A stretch of 43,341 nt of DNA, taken from a virus. Below, in pieces: positions 35,709-43,341 of this stretch (position 1 is the stretch's first letter; each line of letters opens with the position of its first letter). The stretch spans positions 1 to 43,341 of IMG/VR virus record IMGVR_UViG_3300044684_000066, one strand, 5' to 3'. The translations under genes were made by a program, and so were the position numbers. The notes beneath the pieces are model-generated. The model was not told the DNA's origin, ran no database searches, and saw only the letters and a list, made by a program, of their open reading frames with translations.

Positions 35709-37805
35709 ATGAACGTCATCGAAGAAGCCCGCAAGCGCCTGAAGCTCTCGGTCGATGCGGACGGGGAGAATCGCGCCCTCGCGATTGAAGACCTGAAGTT
35801 CGCTTCGGGTGAGCAGTGGCCCGATGAGATTCGGATGCAGCGGCAGCTTGACAAGCGCCCCTGCCTGACGATCAACAAGACGGACACGTTCATTCGTGCG
35901 GTCGTCAACAACATGCGTCAGCAGCGCCCCCGGATCAAGGTGCATCCGGTATCTGATGGCGCTGACGAGAAGGTCGCGGATGTCATTCAAGGCCTGATCC
36001 GACACATAGAGATCAACTCGAACGCGGATCTCGCTTACGACACCGCCGCGGACTATCAGGTGCGGATGGGCTGGGGCTACATCCTCGTCCGCTCCGACTA
36101 CATCTCACCCGACAGCTTCGACCAAGAGCTGTACATCGACCGGATCCGAAACCCGTTCTCGGTGTACTTTGACCCAAGCTCGATCTCTCCTGACGGTTCC
36201 GATGCTGAGTGGTGCATCATCACCGAGCGGATGAAGCGGGAGGCTTTCAAGCAGCAATATCCCCAAGCGGATCCTGTTGACTTCAAGGCCATGGGGGAGG
36301 GCGACGACATTCCTCTGTGGGCGACGAAGGAAGAGATCACCGTCGCCCAGTATTACCGGGTGGTCGAGACCCCCGACATGCTGTGCATGACCACGGACGG
36401 GCGGAAATACTGGAAGAGCCAGTTCCAGGCATACCAGGAATACAAGAACGCCGGCCTGATCGCTGCGGAGCGTGAGTCCATGCGCCGGGCTATCAAGTGG
36501 TCCAAGATCACCGCCAAGGAAGAGCTCGAATCCATCGACCTGAAGGGGAAGTACATCCCCGTGGTCCCGGTGTACGGGGCCGAGCTGGTCATTGATGGGA
36601 AGGTCCAGCGCTTCGGCATGACCCGGCAGTTGAAGGATCCGCAGAAGATGTACAACTTCTGGCGGACCTCCGAGACGGAGGTTGTTGCGCTCGCCCCTAA
36701 GGCCCCCTGGCTTATGGCTGAGGGTCAAGACGAGGGAATGGAAGACGAGTGGGAGACCGCGAACAACCGTTCGTTCTCTCGCCTCAAATACAAGCCCATC
36801 GTTGACGATCAGGGGAATGCTCTTCCGCCTCCGATTCGACAGCAGCCCCAGCAGATCCCGGCGGCCCAGGTGAATGCGGCGATGGCCGCCAGCGAGGACC
36901 TGAAGGCCGTTGCGGGCATGTTCGACCCCGCGCTTGGCGCTGAGGGGAACGAGACCTCCGGGCGGATGGTGGACAGCCGTCAACGGCAGTCGGACCTCTC
37001 CAACTTTCACTTCTACGACAACCTCACCCGCTCGATCCGGCACATCGGAAAGATCCTGCTGGACCTGATCCCCTACTACTACGACACCCAGCGGGTCGTT
37101 CGGATCATCGGTGAGGATGGAGAGCCCGAGTCCGTCACCTTGAACCAACGCCAACTTGATGAGATGGGCGCCGTTCAGAAGGTCCTGAACGACGTTCGGG
37201 TGGGTCTCTATGACGTGGTGATGGACACCGGCCCGGGATATCAGACCCGCAGACAAGAGGCCGCTGCTGGAATGCTCGAAATGCTCAAGACCGAGCTTGG
37301 CAAGCAGATCGGGGCGGTTGCGGGTGATCTGGTGGTGAAGCAGTTCGACATCCCCGGTATTGAGGCTGTGGCAGATCGACTCGCAGCGGCCAATCCCATG
37401 GCGCAGATGGAAAAGCAGCTTCCGAAGGACCTCCCGGACGAGGCCAAGCACGTCATCATGGCCCTCATGGCGCAGCTCAAGCAGGCCCAACAACAGGCCC
37501 AACAGCTCGCGATGGAGAAGCAGGCCCACGTCTTCGGTGAACAGGTCAAACAGCAGGGTAAGTTGGCCTCCGATCAACTGTGGGGCCATGTGGAGCTTCA
37601 GAAGACCCAGATCCAGCAGGACGGCGAGAACCGCCGGACTCTGGCGAAGGAGCATGCGGCCAACGAGCGGAACACCGACGACAACCGCACATGGTTGACG
37701 GTGGACTCGATGAAGGTCCGGGAGGATCGATTCGAGGCCATCTTGGACGCCCACACCGATATCAAGTTGGCGAAGGATCGTCCTCCGCACAACGAACCCG
37801 CCTAG
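35709..37805 (+). CDS. P22-type portal protein
   Basis: A 698-residue protein (P22 gp1 is 725). The N-terminus ALAIEDLKFASGEQWPDE...RPCLTINKTDTFIRAVVNNMRQQRPRIKVHPV is the portal signature of this group. The C-terminal region is Gln-rich and helical (MALMAQLKQAQQQAQQLAMEKQAHVFGEQVKQQGKL), like the barrel of P22 portal. It forms the dodecameric ring for DNA entry and tail attachment. It begins one base after terL and is followed by a terminator. Confidence 0.92.
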   Translation: MNVIEEARKRLKLSVDADGENRALAIEDLKFASGEQWPDEIRMQRQLDKRPCLTINKTDTFIRAVVNNMRQQRPRIKVHPVSDGADEKVADVIQGLIRHIEINSNADLAYDTAADYQVRMGWGYILVRSDYISPDSFDQELYIDRIRNPFSVYFDPSSISPDGSDAEWCIITERMKREAFKQQYPQADPVDFKAMGEGDDIPLWATKEEITVAQYYRVVETPDMLCMTTDGRKYWKSQFQAYQEYKNAGLIAAERESMRRAIKWSKITAKEELESIDLKGKYIPVVPVYGAELVIDGKVQRFGMTRQLKDPQKMYNFWRTSETEVVALAPKAPWLMAEGQDEGMEDEWETANNRSFSRLKYKPIVDDQGNALPPPIRQQPQQIPAAQVNAAMAASEDLKAVAGMFDPALGAEGNETSGRMVDSRQRQSDLSNFHFYDNLTRSIRHIGKILLDLIPYYYDTQRVVRIIGEDGEPESVTLNQRQLDEMGAVQKVLNDVRVGLYDVVMDTGPGYQTRRQEAAAGMLEMLKTELGKQIGAVAGDLVVKQFDIPGIEAVADRLAAANPMAQMEKQLPKDLPDEAKHVIMALMAQLKQAQQQAQQLAMEKQAHVFGEQVKQQGKLASDQLWGHVELQKTQIQQDGENRRTLAKEHAANERNTDDNRTWLTVDSMKVREDRFEAILDAHTDIKLAKDRPPHNEPA

Positions 37806-37826
37806 CTCGCGTTAAGAGCCACGCAC

Positions 37827-37848
37827 AGGCCCTACGGGGCCTTTTTTC
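37827..37848 (+). terminator. Intrinsic terminator after portal
   Basis: AGGCCC (37827-37832) pairs with GGGCCT (37837-37842) around TACG, followed by TTTTTT. It separates portal from scaffold. Confidence 0.88.
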
Positions 37849-37872
37849 ATTTCGACGGAGCACGTTACGCCC

Positions 37873-38748
37873 ATGTCTGAAGCCAGCAAATCGGCTGAAT
37901 CGACCCCTGCACGAAACGCAGGTCGCAACATCGTGACAACGACTAGCGAAACCATTGCGGCCATGTACTCGCCGCCCGCTCCCGCGTCAGAGGGGGCCTC
38001 GAAGGAGGCGCCGAAGGAAGAGGTGAAAACCGAATCCCAGGCCGAGGACAACCGCAAAGACGGCAAGAAAAAGGGTTTCCAAGAGCGCATTTCTGAGCTT
38101 GTGAACCAGCGCAACGAGTCAAAGGCGAAAGCCGATGCCGCGGAGCGCCGGGCCGCAGAGCTGGAAACGCGCATCAAGGAGCTTCAAGCCCGCCCGGATC
38201 CCATCAAGGAAGAGCCTCGGCCCTCCCGCGACAAGTTTGCATCGGATGACCAATATCTCGATGCGCTTGCCGAGTGGAAGGCCAACCAGGTGATCGCCAA
38301 GCGGGAGAAGGAGAAGGCTGAAGCCGAAGCCAAGGAAGCGCAGGAAGCGCTCGCCAAGGCATGGGTTCGCCGCCAGAAGCAGGCCATGGCAGAGATTGAC
38401 GACTATTCCGAAGTCATCGGGAAGTCGGAAATCGCTCTTCCTGGGCATCTGCATCAGGCGATCCTCGAAAGCGATATTGGTCCGCACCTCGCGTACTACT
38501 TCGCCAAGCACCCCGACGAGGCCAAGCGGTTTGCGTCCATGACGCCGACCACGGCCCTTCGTCAGCTTGGGAAGTTGGAAGACCAGTTGACCGACATCGA
38601 GGAAGACCCCAAGGAATCCAAGACTGCCGTCGAAGTAAGCAAAGCGCCCCCGCCGGTGAAGCCGGTCAAGACGGAAGGGCCGGTCACTTCGACTCCCAAG
38701 AGCTTTGAAGAGTACCGGGCCAAACGTCAGGCCGAGCGAAAACGATAG
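37873..38748 (+). CDS. Scaffolding protein (gp8-like)
   Basis: A 291-residue protein (P22 scaffold is 303). It is highly charged and helical, with a long Glu/Lys/Arg/Ala coiled coil at about 60-175 (RISELVNQRNESKAKADAAERRAAELETRIKELQ) and a basic C-terminus (EEYRAKRQAERKR) suited to binding the coat subunit. It stands between portal and coat as in P22. It directs procapsid assembly and leaves before packaging. Confidence 0.88.
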   Translation: MSEASKSAESTPARNAGRNIVTTTSETIAAMYSPPAPASEGASKEAPKEEVKTESQAEDNRKDGKKKGFQERISELVNQRNESKAKADAAERRAAELETRIKELQARPDPIKEEPRPSRDKFASDDQYLDALAEWKANQVIAKREKEKAEAEAKEAQEALAKAWVRRQKQAMAEIDDYSEVIGKSEIALPGHLHQAILESDIGPHLAYYFAKHPDEAKRFASMTPTTALRQLGKLEDQLTDIEEDPKESKTAVEVSKAPPPVKPVKTEGPVTSTPKSFEEYRAKRQAERKR

Positions 38749-38767
38749 GAGCGCTTCAACCGAAACG

Positions 38768-38795
38768 AGCCCGCCACTGAGCGGGCTTTTTGTTT
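38768..38795 (+). terminator. Intrinsic terminator after scaffold
   Basis: AGCCCGC (38768-38774) pairs with GCGGGCT (38781-38787) around a six-base loop, followed by TTTTTGTTT. It lies directly ahead of the coat gene. Confidence 0.88.
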
Positions 38796-38804
38796 GGAGC
38801 AGTC

Positions 38805-40118
38805 ATGGCAAATACCTTGCTGACCATCAGCGACATTACCAACGAAGCGCTGATGATCCTTGAGAACGAACTCGTTCTCGCCGACAAGATCAATCGAGAG
38901 TACGACGACAAGTTCGGCATCGATGGCGCGAAGATCGGCTACACGATCAACGTCCGTCGTCCGGCCCGCTTCCGCGGTACGGCAGGCCCGAACCTGAACG
39001 TCGAAGACTTCGTTGAAAGCTCGGTCCCGCTGACCCTTTCGACGCAGTTCCACGTTGACACGCAGTTCATCACCAGCGACCTCCTGCTGTCGATGGACAT
39101 GTTCTCTCAGCGCGTCCTGAAGCCCCAGGTGGCGACCATCGCCAACCGCGTGGACTACGACCTCTCGGTGGCGATGCGCAACAGCGCGTTCAATATCACC
39201 GGCACCCCGGGCACGGCCCCCACCACGGTGACCCCGTTCCTCCAGGCTGGCGCTTGGCTGGACTCGGAATCGGTCCCCCGTGATGGCAACCGCTACATGG
39301 TGCTGGACCAGTGGACGCAGGCCTCCATGGCCGGCAACCTGACGGGCCTCTTCAACCCGCAGGTCACCATCAGCGAACAGTACAAGAAGGGCCTGCTGGG
39401 CAAGGCGACGCTTGGTTTTGATTTCTACATGGATCAGAACATCGTCGCGAAGTCCTTCGGTGCGCTGGGCGGTACTCCGCAGTTCGACAACACGCAAACC
39501 TCGTCGGCGGTCATCTCCACCGGCTGGGTGCAGCGTGGCACGTTCGGCACCAAGGGTTGGACGAACTCCACCGCCGTGGTGAAGGTTGGCGACGTCTTCT
39601 CGTGCGCCAACGTCAACGCGGTCAACCCGCAGAACCGTCAAAGTGTGGGCAAGGCCCGCTTCTTCGTTGTGGTTGCCCCCACGGGCACCCCGTCGAACGG
39701 CACCTATTCGCCCAACCTGGACCCGGTGACCGGCGTGGACATGGGCGGCACCTACACCTCTGATGGTTCGGGCAAGCTGCAACTGACCGTTCAGAACGCC
39801 TGCATCTCCGGTGGTCAGTTCCAGAACGTGGATGCCGCTCCGGCGAACTCGGCCAACCTGACCTTCGTGGCCTCTGGCTCTGCCTCTGGCCCGCAGAACC
39901 TCGCGTTCCACCGCGACGGCTTCTCGCTGGTCTCGGCCGACCTCCCGCTGCCGGGTGGTGTGGACATGGCGGCTCGTGCTGCTGCCAAAGACATCGGCAT
40001 GTCGATTCGCGTGGTGCGTCAGTACACCATCAACAACGACGCTCTGCCGACCCGTCTCGATGTCCTGTACGGCTACGGCGCTCTCTACCCCGAGATGATC
40101 GCCCGCGTGTCCGGCTGA
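38805..40118 (+). CDS. P22-type major coat protein (gp5-like)
   Basis: A 437-residue protein (P22 gp5 is 430). The start ATG 38805 follows GGAG. The N-terminus MANTLLTISDITNEALMILENELVLADKINREYDDKF and the ITSDLLLSMDMFSQRVLKP segment are typical of the group. The middle (about 220-345) should hold the inserted I-domain on the HK97 fold. It builds the capsid, with scaffold and probably the GroES-like helper. Confidence 0.93.
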   Translation: MANTLLTISDITNEALMILENELVLADKINREYDDKFGIDGAKIGYTINVRRPARFRGTAGPNLNVEDFVESSVPLTLSTQFHVDTQFITSDLLLSMDMFSQRVLKPQVATIANRVDYDLSVAMRNSAFNITGTPGTAPTTVTPFLQAGAWLDSESVPRDGNRYMVLDQWTQASMAGNLTGLFNPQVTISEQYKKGLLGKATLGFDFYMDQNIVAKSFGALGGTPQFDNTQTSSAVISTGWVQRGTFGTKGWTNSTAVVKVGDVFSCANVNAVNPQNRQSVGKARFFVVVAPTGTPSNGTYSPNLDPVTGVDMGGTYTSDGSGKLQLTVQNACISGGQFQNVDAAPANSANLTFVASGSASGPQNLAFHRDGFSLVSADLPLPGGVDMAARAAAKDIGMSIRVVRQYTINNDALPTRLDVLYGYGALYPEMIARVSG

Positions 40119-40124
40119 TGAACG

Positions 40125-40147
40125 AAGGCCCTTCGGGGCCTTTCTCT
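40125..40147 (+). terminator. Intrinsic terminator after coat
   Basis: AAGGCCC (40125-40131) pairs with GGGCCTT (40136-40142) around a TTCG tetraloop, then TTTCTCTTT. It separates coat from the decoration-like gene. Confidence 0.85.
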
Positions 40148-40163
40148 TTGAAAGGAACAAACC

Positions 40164-40598
40164 ATGTCTTCGACCAATCCGGGTCCGGCTACCACCAGCA
40201 CGGCCAACACGATGTTGGCGACGACCCCGCCGAATGGGGTCAACAACTACACCGCCAACACCGCCACCTCGGCCACGACCCTCGCAGCGTCGTCGCTCGT
40301 CGTTGGTGATCTGGTGGTGGTGAACATGACCGGCACCCTCGGCGCTGGCGCCAACCTCACGACCGACACCGCGGCGAACTGGATCGCTGCTCAGGGCGTC
40401 CCCACTGGGGATTACATCCTGCGCATCATCAACTCGTCCTCGGGTGCTTTCTCGTGGACCGTGGTGGCCGGTACTGGCGTGACCCTCAACGGCACCGCAA
40501 CCATCGCCCAGAACACCTGGCGCGAGTTCCGTGTGCAGTTGAACCAGTCGGCCGGCACCGTGACGATGCAATCCATCGGCACTGGCACCTACAGCTGA
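40164..40598 (+). CDS. Probable head decoration protein (144 aa)
   Basis: A 144-residue Thr/Ala/Gly-rich beta protein (TANTATSATTLAASSLVVGDLVVVNMTGTLGAGANLTTDTAANWIAA ... YILRIINSSSGAFSWTVV). It is flanked by terminators on both sides and directly follows the coat gene, the usual place of decoration or head-fibre proteins. P22 itself has none here. Function by position only. Confidence 0.68.
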   Translation: MSSTNPGPATTSTANTMLATTPPNGVNNYTANTATSATTLAASSLVVGDLVVVNMTGTLGAGANLTTDTAANWIAAQGVPTGDYILRIINSSSGAFSWTVVAGTGVTLNGTATIAQNTWREFRVQLNQSAGTVTMQSIGTGTYS

Positions 40599-40605
40599 GA
40601 TCACG

Positions 40606-40631
40606 GGCCGCCTTCGGGCGGCTCTTCTTTT
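40606..40631 (+). terminator. Intrinsic terminator after decoration-like gene
   Basis: GCCGCC (40607-40612) pairs with GGCGGC (40617-40622) around a TTCG loop, followed by TCTTCTTTT. Confidence 0.82.
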
Positions 40632-40641
40632 GGGGTGATGT

Positions 40642-40944
40642 ATGGCCCTTCAGGTCTCCGAAGTCTCGATTGCGATGGACTTCGGCGGGCGGTCCCAAGT
40701 GGTGTCCGTTTCGTCGTCGGCAACGCAATCGAACCCCATCAACGCTGCCAACGTGGTGGTCACGCCCACGGTTCCCTGTTTCGTCAGACAGGGAACGAAC
40801 CCAACGGCCGTCAATGACGGCACGGACATCTTCCTTCTCGCGGCTCAGTACCGCGTGATCGGAGTCAGCCCGGGCAACAAGCTCTCCTTCATCGCGCTTT
40901 CGGGTGGATCCACGGGATCCGTCTACATCACCCCGGAGGCGTGA
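40642..40944 (+). CDS. Small virion-like protein (100 aa)
   Basis: A 100-residue beta-rich protein (MALQVSEVSIAMDFGGRSQVVSVSSSATQSNPINAANVVVTPTVPCFVRQGTNPTAVNDGTDIFLLAAQYRV). The pattern 'aT-x-S-x-P-I...V-x-V-x-P...c-FVR-x-G-x-x-P-x-A' is common in small phage head proteins. It follows a terminator and precedes the 614-residue gene. Probably structural. Confidence 0.65.
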   Translation: MALQVSEVSIAMDFGGRSQVVSVSSSATQSNPINAANVVVTPTVPCFVRQGTNPTAVNDGTDIFLLAAQYRVIGVSPGNKLSFIALSGGSTGSVYITPEA

Positions 40945-40945
40945 G

Positions 40946-42790
40946 ATGTTCGCGAAGTCCTCGACCTTCCCTCTTGGCGGGAATCAGTTCGGCATCCAAA
41001 GCCCCGTCCTCCCTTATCGGGAAAAGCCGCTGGCAGCCCTGCCTACGGTTTCACAACCCATCATCAACTTCATCACGACGTTCGCGAGTGATGGAGACGG
41101 GACGGGGAATATCCATCAGGACTGGGGTGGCATGCAGAAGGAACTCGCCGTCATGATGGGCGACGGGACTGTCTTCTGCGCGTACATCCAGAACAACGCG
41201 GGGACCGATCGTTTGGTCCTGATGCGGTCTCCGACGGGTGGCCCTACGAGCGGGGGGTCGTGGACCCAGGTGGCTACGGTGGCCACGGACTTCTACAAAT
41301 CCATCGTTCTTCGGGACAACACCCGGGATCACCTGATCTGGGCGACGATGGAAGGCACGAGCGGAAGCTATGTCTGCAACCTCCGGGTCTACGACAGCAC
41401 CGGGGCTCAGGTGGGTTCGACATTCCCCGTATGTCAGGCGGGGAAGGGTATCGCTGAGGGCCTGCTGAATACGGGCTTTTATTTCAACGGCGGGATTGGT
41501 GCGGGCGGGACGGTGATCCTCACCGGCTGGGTTCTGCCTCAACCTGTCGCCCTCCAGAACAACACGACCCTTCAGTGCCGGAAGAAGGTCCAGCGAGTCA
41601 AGTGGAACGGAAGCACCTGGACGGCTGACCCCTGCAAGCTCGGCCCTCCTGGGGTGCGGGCGGACTACGACGCAGTGTTGGTTGGGGCGAATGGAGATCC
41701 AGACCAGGTGCTGGGTCTTTGTCAGGGCAACGTGGCGATGTGGGAGGCGGTCAGCTACTTCACGCCTGAACGCCTGTCTCCGGCGCGCCTGTCAGGCTTT
41801 TATGCCTTTGATCGCATCGGGACGTGGGGCTACAACTTCCGCACGGGCGACTGGCTGCCCCCGAAGTGGATTTCTCCGAACATTCCGTGGCAGATCAGGC
41901 CTTGGGATGGAGACGGAAGCTCCTACAACGCCTCCAACGACATCCCTGAATGCCGATTCAAGCAGGCCACCATGAACCCTATTACGGGCGACTGGTGGGT
42001 CCCGTATCACTGCATCGTCCCCAAGCCTTACGCGGCTGGGTTCACGTGCACTGGATCGATCAGCGGCAACACGCTGACCGTCACCGCGGTCACTGGAACT
42101 CCGCTGTCGGTGGGAACAACGCTGACAGCACATTCGCTGGCCGGCACGGGGATGCTCCCCACCAAGATCATCGCGTTGGGCACCGGTACTGGTGGCACTG
42201 GAACGTACATCCTCGACACGCACCAGACGATTGCGAGCGGAACAGTCTCCGGCTGCAATCCCGCCAACCCTTCGACCACTCAAACGCCGACCTCTTCATG
42301 GCGAATCATGATCGTCACCCAGAAGGGTGACGTGAAGTGGGATGGGGATGTCTTGAATGTCGGGTACGGGCAATTGGGCCTGTACTCCATGTCCACCGGA
42401 AAGATGATCGCCGTCTTCCTGGCGTTGGGCAGCGACACCACCAACACCAACTGCCATATGTGGGCGCTGTCTCAGGCCGCTGACGGCAGCATCAACACGA
42501 TCAATCTGGACCTCGCGAGCCAACGGAACTCCGACAACAACCCGACCGGCAACGCCGGATTTGGGTGTGTGAATGCTTATCTCGGGGGCGCCGCGACTTC
42601 TCCGGCTCGCTCATCGAATCAAGGCCCGATTTTCCCGGACCCGCTGTTCGGCAGCCAACAACGAGACGGGATGGTGCCGCTGATCATTTCTCGGCGAGCC
42701 ACTGACCACAACGCGGGGGCGACCCCCACGACAACGAACGATTCGACGGGTCACAAGATGGACTTCGCCCAGGTCTCCGCACCGCTATGA
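40946..42790 (+). CDS. Large virion protein with sialidase-like body and inserted Ig-like module (614 aa)
   Basis: A 614-residue protein starting MFAKSSTFPLGGNQFGIQ. The body has repeated 'DGTVFCAYI', 'RDHLIWATM' and 'GDWWVPYH' blade-like strands, which suggest a beta-propeller of the sialidase or BNR type. At about 370-440 a module (GSISGNTLTVTAVTGTPLSVGTTL ... GTGTGGTGTYILDTHQTIASGTV) matches an insert often seen in phage fibres. It sits between head decoration and the gp4-like adaptor and overlaps the latter by four bases. Host- or surface-binding is inferred; P22 has no gene here. Confidence 0.66.
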   Translation: MFAKSSTFPLGGNQFGIQSPVLPYREKPLAALPTVSQPIINFITTFASDGDGTGNIHQDWGGMQKELAVMMGDGTVFCAYIQNNAGTDRLVLMRSPTGGPTSGGSWTQVATVATDFYKSIVLRDNTRDHLIWATMEGTSGSYVCNLRVYDSTGAQVGSTFPVCQAGKGIAEGLLNTGFYFNGGIGAGGTVILTGWVLPQPVALQNNTTLQCRKKVQRVKWNGSTWTADPCKLGPPGVRADYDAVLVGANGDPDQVLGLCQGNVAMWEAVSYFTPERLSPARLSGFYAFDRIGTWGYNFRTGDWLPPKWISPNIPWQIRPWDGDGSSYNASNDIPECRFKQATMNPITGDWWVPYHCIVPKPYAAGFTCTGSISGNTLTVTAVTGTPLSVGTTLTAHSLAGTGMLPTKIIALGTGTGGTGTYILDTHQTIASGTVSGCNPANPSTTQTPTSSWRIMIVTQKGDVKWDGDVLNVGYGQLGLYSMSTGKMIAVFLALGSDTTNTNCHMWALSQAADGSINTINLDLASQRNSDNNPTGNAGFGCVNAYLGGAATSPARSSNQGPIFPDPLFGSQQRDGMVPLIISRRATDHNAGATPTTTNDSTGHKMDFAQVSAPL

Positions 42791-43341
42791 CCACTGCACT
42801 GGACATCATCAAGGGCGCCCTTCGAAAGATCGGCCAATACGCCCCAGGCGAAACCATCGCAGCGGCCGATTCAACCGATGCTCTGGACCAGCTCAACGCG
42901 ATGTTGGACCTCTGGAGCACGGAACATCTCGCGATCTACAACAACGTCGAGACCGTTTTCAACTTCACGTCTGGGAAGGGCTCCTACACCGTTGGAACCG
43001 GCGGAGACATCAACATCGCCCGTCCGCTGAAGATCACCGGCGGGTACACCCGGATCACGAACGCGAACTCCAACGTTGACTATCCCTGCACTGAGATCGC
43101 GTTCGATCAGTACGCAGCGATTGGCCTGAAGAACCAGCCCGGTCCATGGCCCAAGGCCATGTACTACAACACCAGCTATCCACTGGCGCAGTTGGTGTTC
43201 TGGCCCGTTCCCTCTTCGGGGTATGAGTTCCACCTGTGGACGGACATGGTGTTCAGCCAGTTCTCGGGGCTCACCTCGACGGTTTCGATGCCCCAAGGCT
43301 ACATCCTGGCCCTTGAGACGAATCTGGCGTGTCTCATCGCT
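42787..43341 (+). CDS. P22 gp4-like head-to-tail adaptor, 5' part
   Basis: The first 185 residues of the adaptor (MTTALDIIKGALRKIGQYAPGETIAAADSTDALDQLNAMLDLWSTEHL), the helical start that marks P22 gp4 and its relatives. It runs off the window edge in frame with positions 1-536, completing a protein of about 241 residues. The ATG overlaps the stop of the previous gene. It attaches to the portal and in P22 also has peptidoglycan-hydrolysing activity; that activity cannot be judged here. Confidence 0.88.
   Translation, partial: MTTALDIIKGALRKIGQYAPGETIAAADSTDALDQLNAMLDLWSTEHLAIYNNVETVFNFTSGKGSYTVGTGGDINIARPLKITGGYTRITNANSNVDYPCTEIAFDQYAAIGLKNQPGPWPKAMYYNTSYPLAQLVFWPVPSSGYEFHLWTDMVFSQFSGLTSTVSMPQGYILALETNLACLIA
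42977..43341. repeat. Terminal redundancy, right copy
   Basis: The counterpart of 1-365. Nine of the ten differences are at third codon positions and silent; the one at 199/43175 changes Asn to Ser. The two copies come from related but distinct phage genomes. Confidence 0.95.

Noticed and set aside
36105-37790. 561-residue open frame on the minus strand
   Set aside because: It lies wholly within the portal gene. Its His/Leu/Arg-rich composition is what GC-rich antisense frames produce, and it has no ribosome-binding site or domain.
38727-40604. 625-residue open frame on the minus strand
   Set aside because: It runs opposite the coat and decoration-like genes, through two terminators. Its composition is Arg/Gly/Val/His-rich and it shows no motif.
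1-43341. Reverse transcriptase, diversity-generating retroelement, retron or CRISPR-Cas locus
   Set aside because: No RT or Cas motifs and no template/variable repeat pairs were seen in any frame.

Overview
The window is essentially one complete genome of a temperate, P22-like short-tailed phage. It is GC-rich (roughly 60% by eye) and points to a proteobacterial host, probably a beta- or gamma-proteobacterium; I cannot name the genus. The first 365 bases recur as the last 365 (offset 42,976) with 10 differences. The natural molecule is therefore a circular or circularly permuted map of about 42,976 bp, and the window was cut inside the head-to-tail adaptor gene.

Layout, left to right. (1) 1-9014: tail and ejection genes in P22 order: gp4-like adaptor (3' part), gp10-like tail hub, a fibre/needle-like protein, a small structural protein, an AspH-type hydroxylase, a GNAT protein, then three ejection proteins in the gp7/gp20/gp16 slots. 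(2) 9161-14160: tailspike with a beta-helix, small membrane and Cys proteins, a metallophosphoesterase, an HNH nuclease, then lysis genes (holin, lysozyme, Rz with nested Rz1). (3) 14183-14773: an HTH protein fused to a GIY-YIG-like domain. (4) 14788-24818, all on the minus strand: a long leftward early operon with many small accessory proteins, xis and int with an attP made from the 3' half of a tRNA (CAC anticodon, Val-like), NinB, a YbcO/Ref-like nuclease, an SSB-like protein, the Erf annealing protein, small membrane and lipoproteins and an HNH-AP2 nuclease. (5) 24855-26304: immunity region with pL, a cI-type LexA-fold repressor plus a small two-helix membrane protein on the same transcript, five copies of a GTAGC-N4-GCTAC operator, pR and a YdaS/Cro-like gene. 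(6) 26309-32828: rightward early operon with a CII-like regulator, nucleases, replication initiator and helicase-loader-like genes, and a sigma-region-4-like protein in the Q position. (7) 32825-33012: a strong late promoter followed by a leader with an intrinsic terminator, as in the lambda pR'-tR' arrangement. (8) 33158-43341: late head genes: GroES-like co-chaperonin, TerS, TerL, P22-type portal, scaffold, coat, decoration-like proteins, a 614-residue virion protein, and back into gp4.

How it works together: in a lysogen CI would hold pL and pR shut through the GTAGC operators while its own leftward transcript also makes the small membrane protein. On induction, pL gives recombination and excision functions and pR gives Cro, replication genes and the Q-like protein, which would let pR' read through its terminator into the single late unit (terminase to lysis, across the window ends). 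Several intrinsic terminators between the head genes probably set subunit ratios.

Most of the genome is recognisable P22-type biology. The less ordinary parts are the operator array with an apparently leaderless cro, the paired arm repeats written into the int C-terminus, the HTH-GIY-YIG fusion, the AspH/GNAT pair inside the virion module, the lysogen-expressed membrane protein, an antisense small ORF before the tailspike, and a 614-residue virion protein in the head cluster. I found no reverse transcriptase, CRISPR array or obvious new defence operon.
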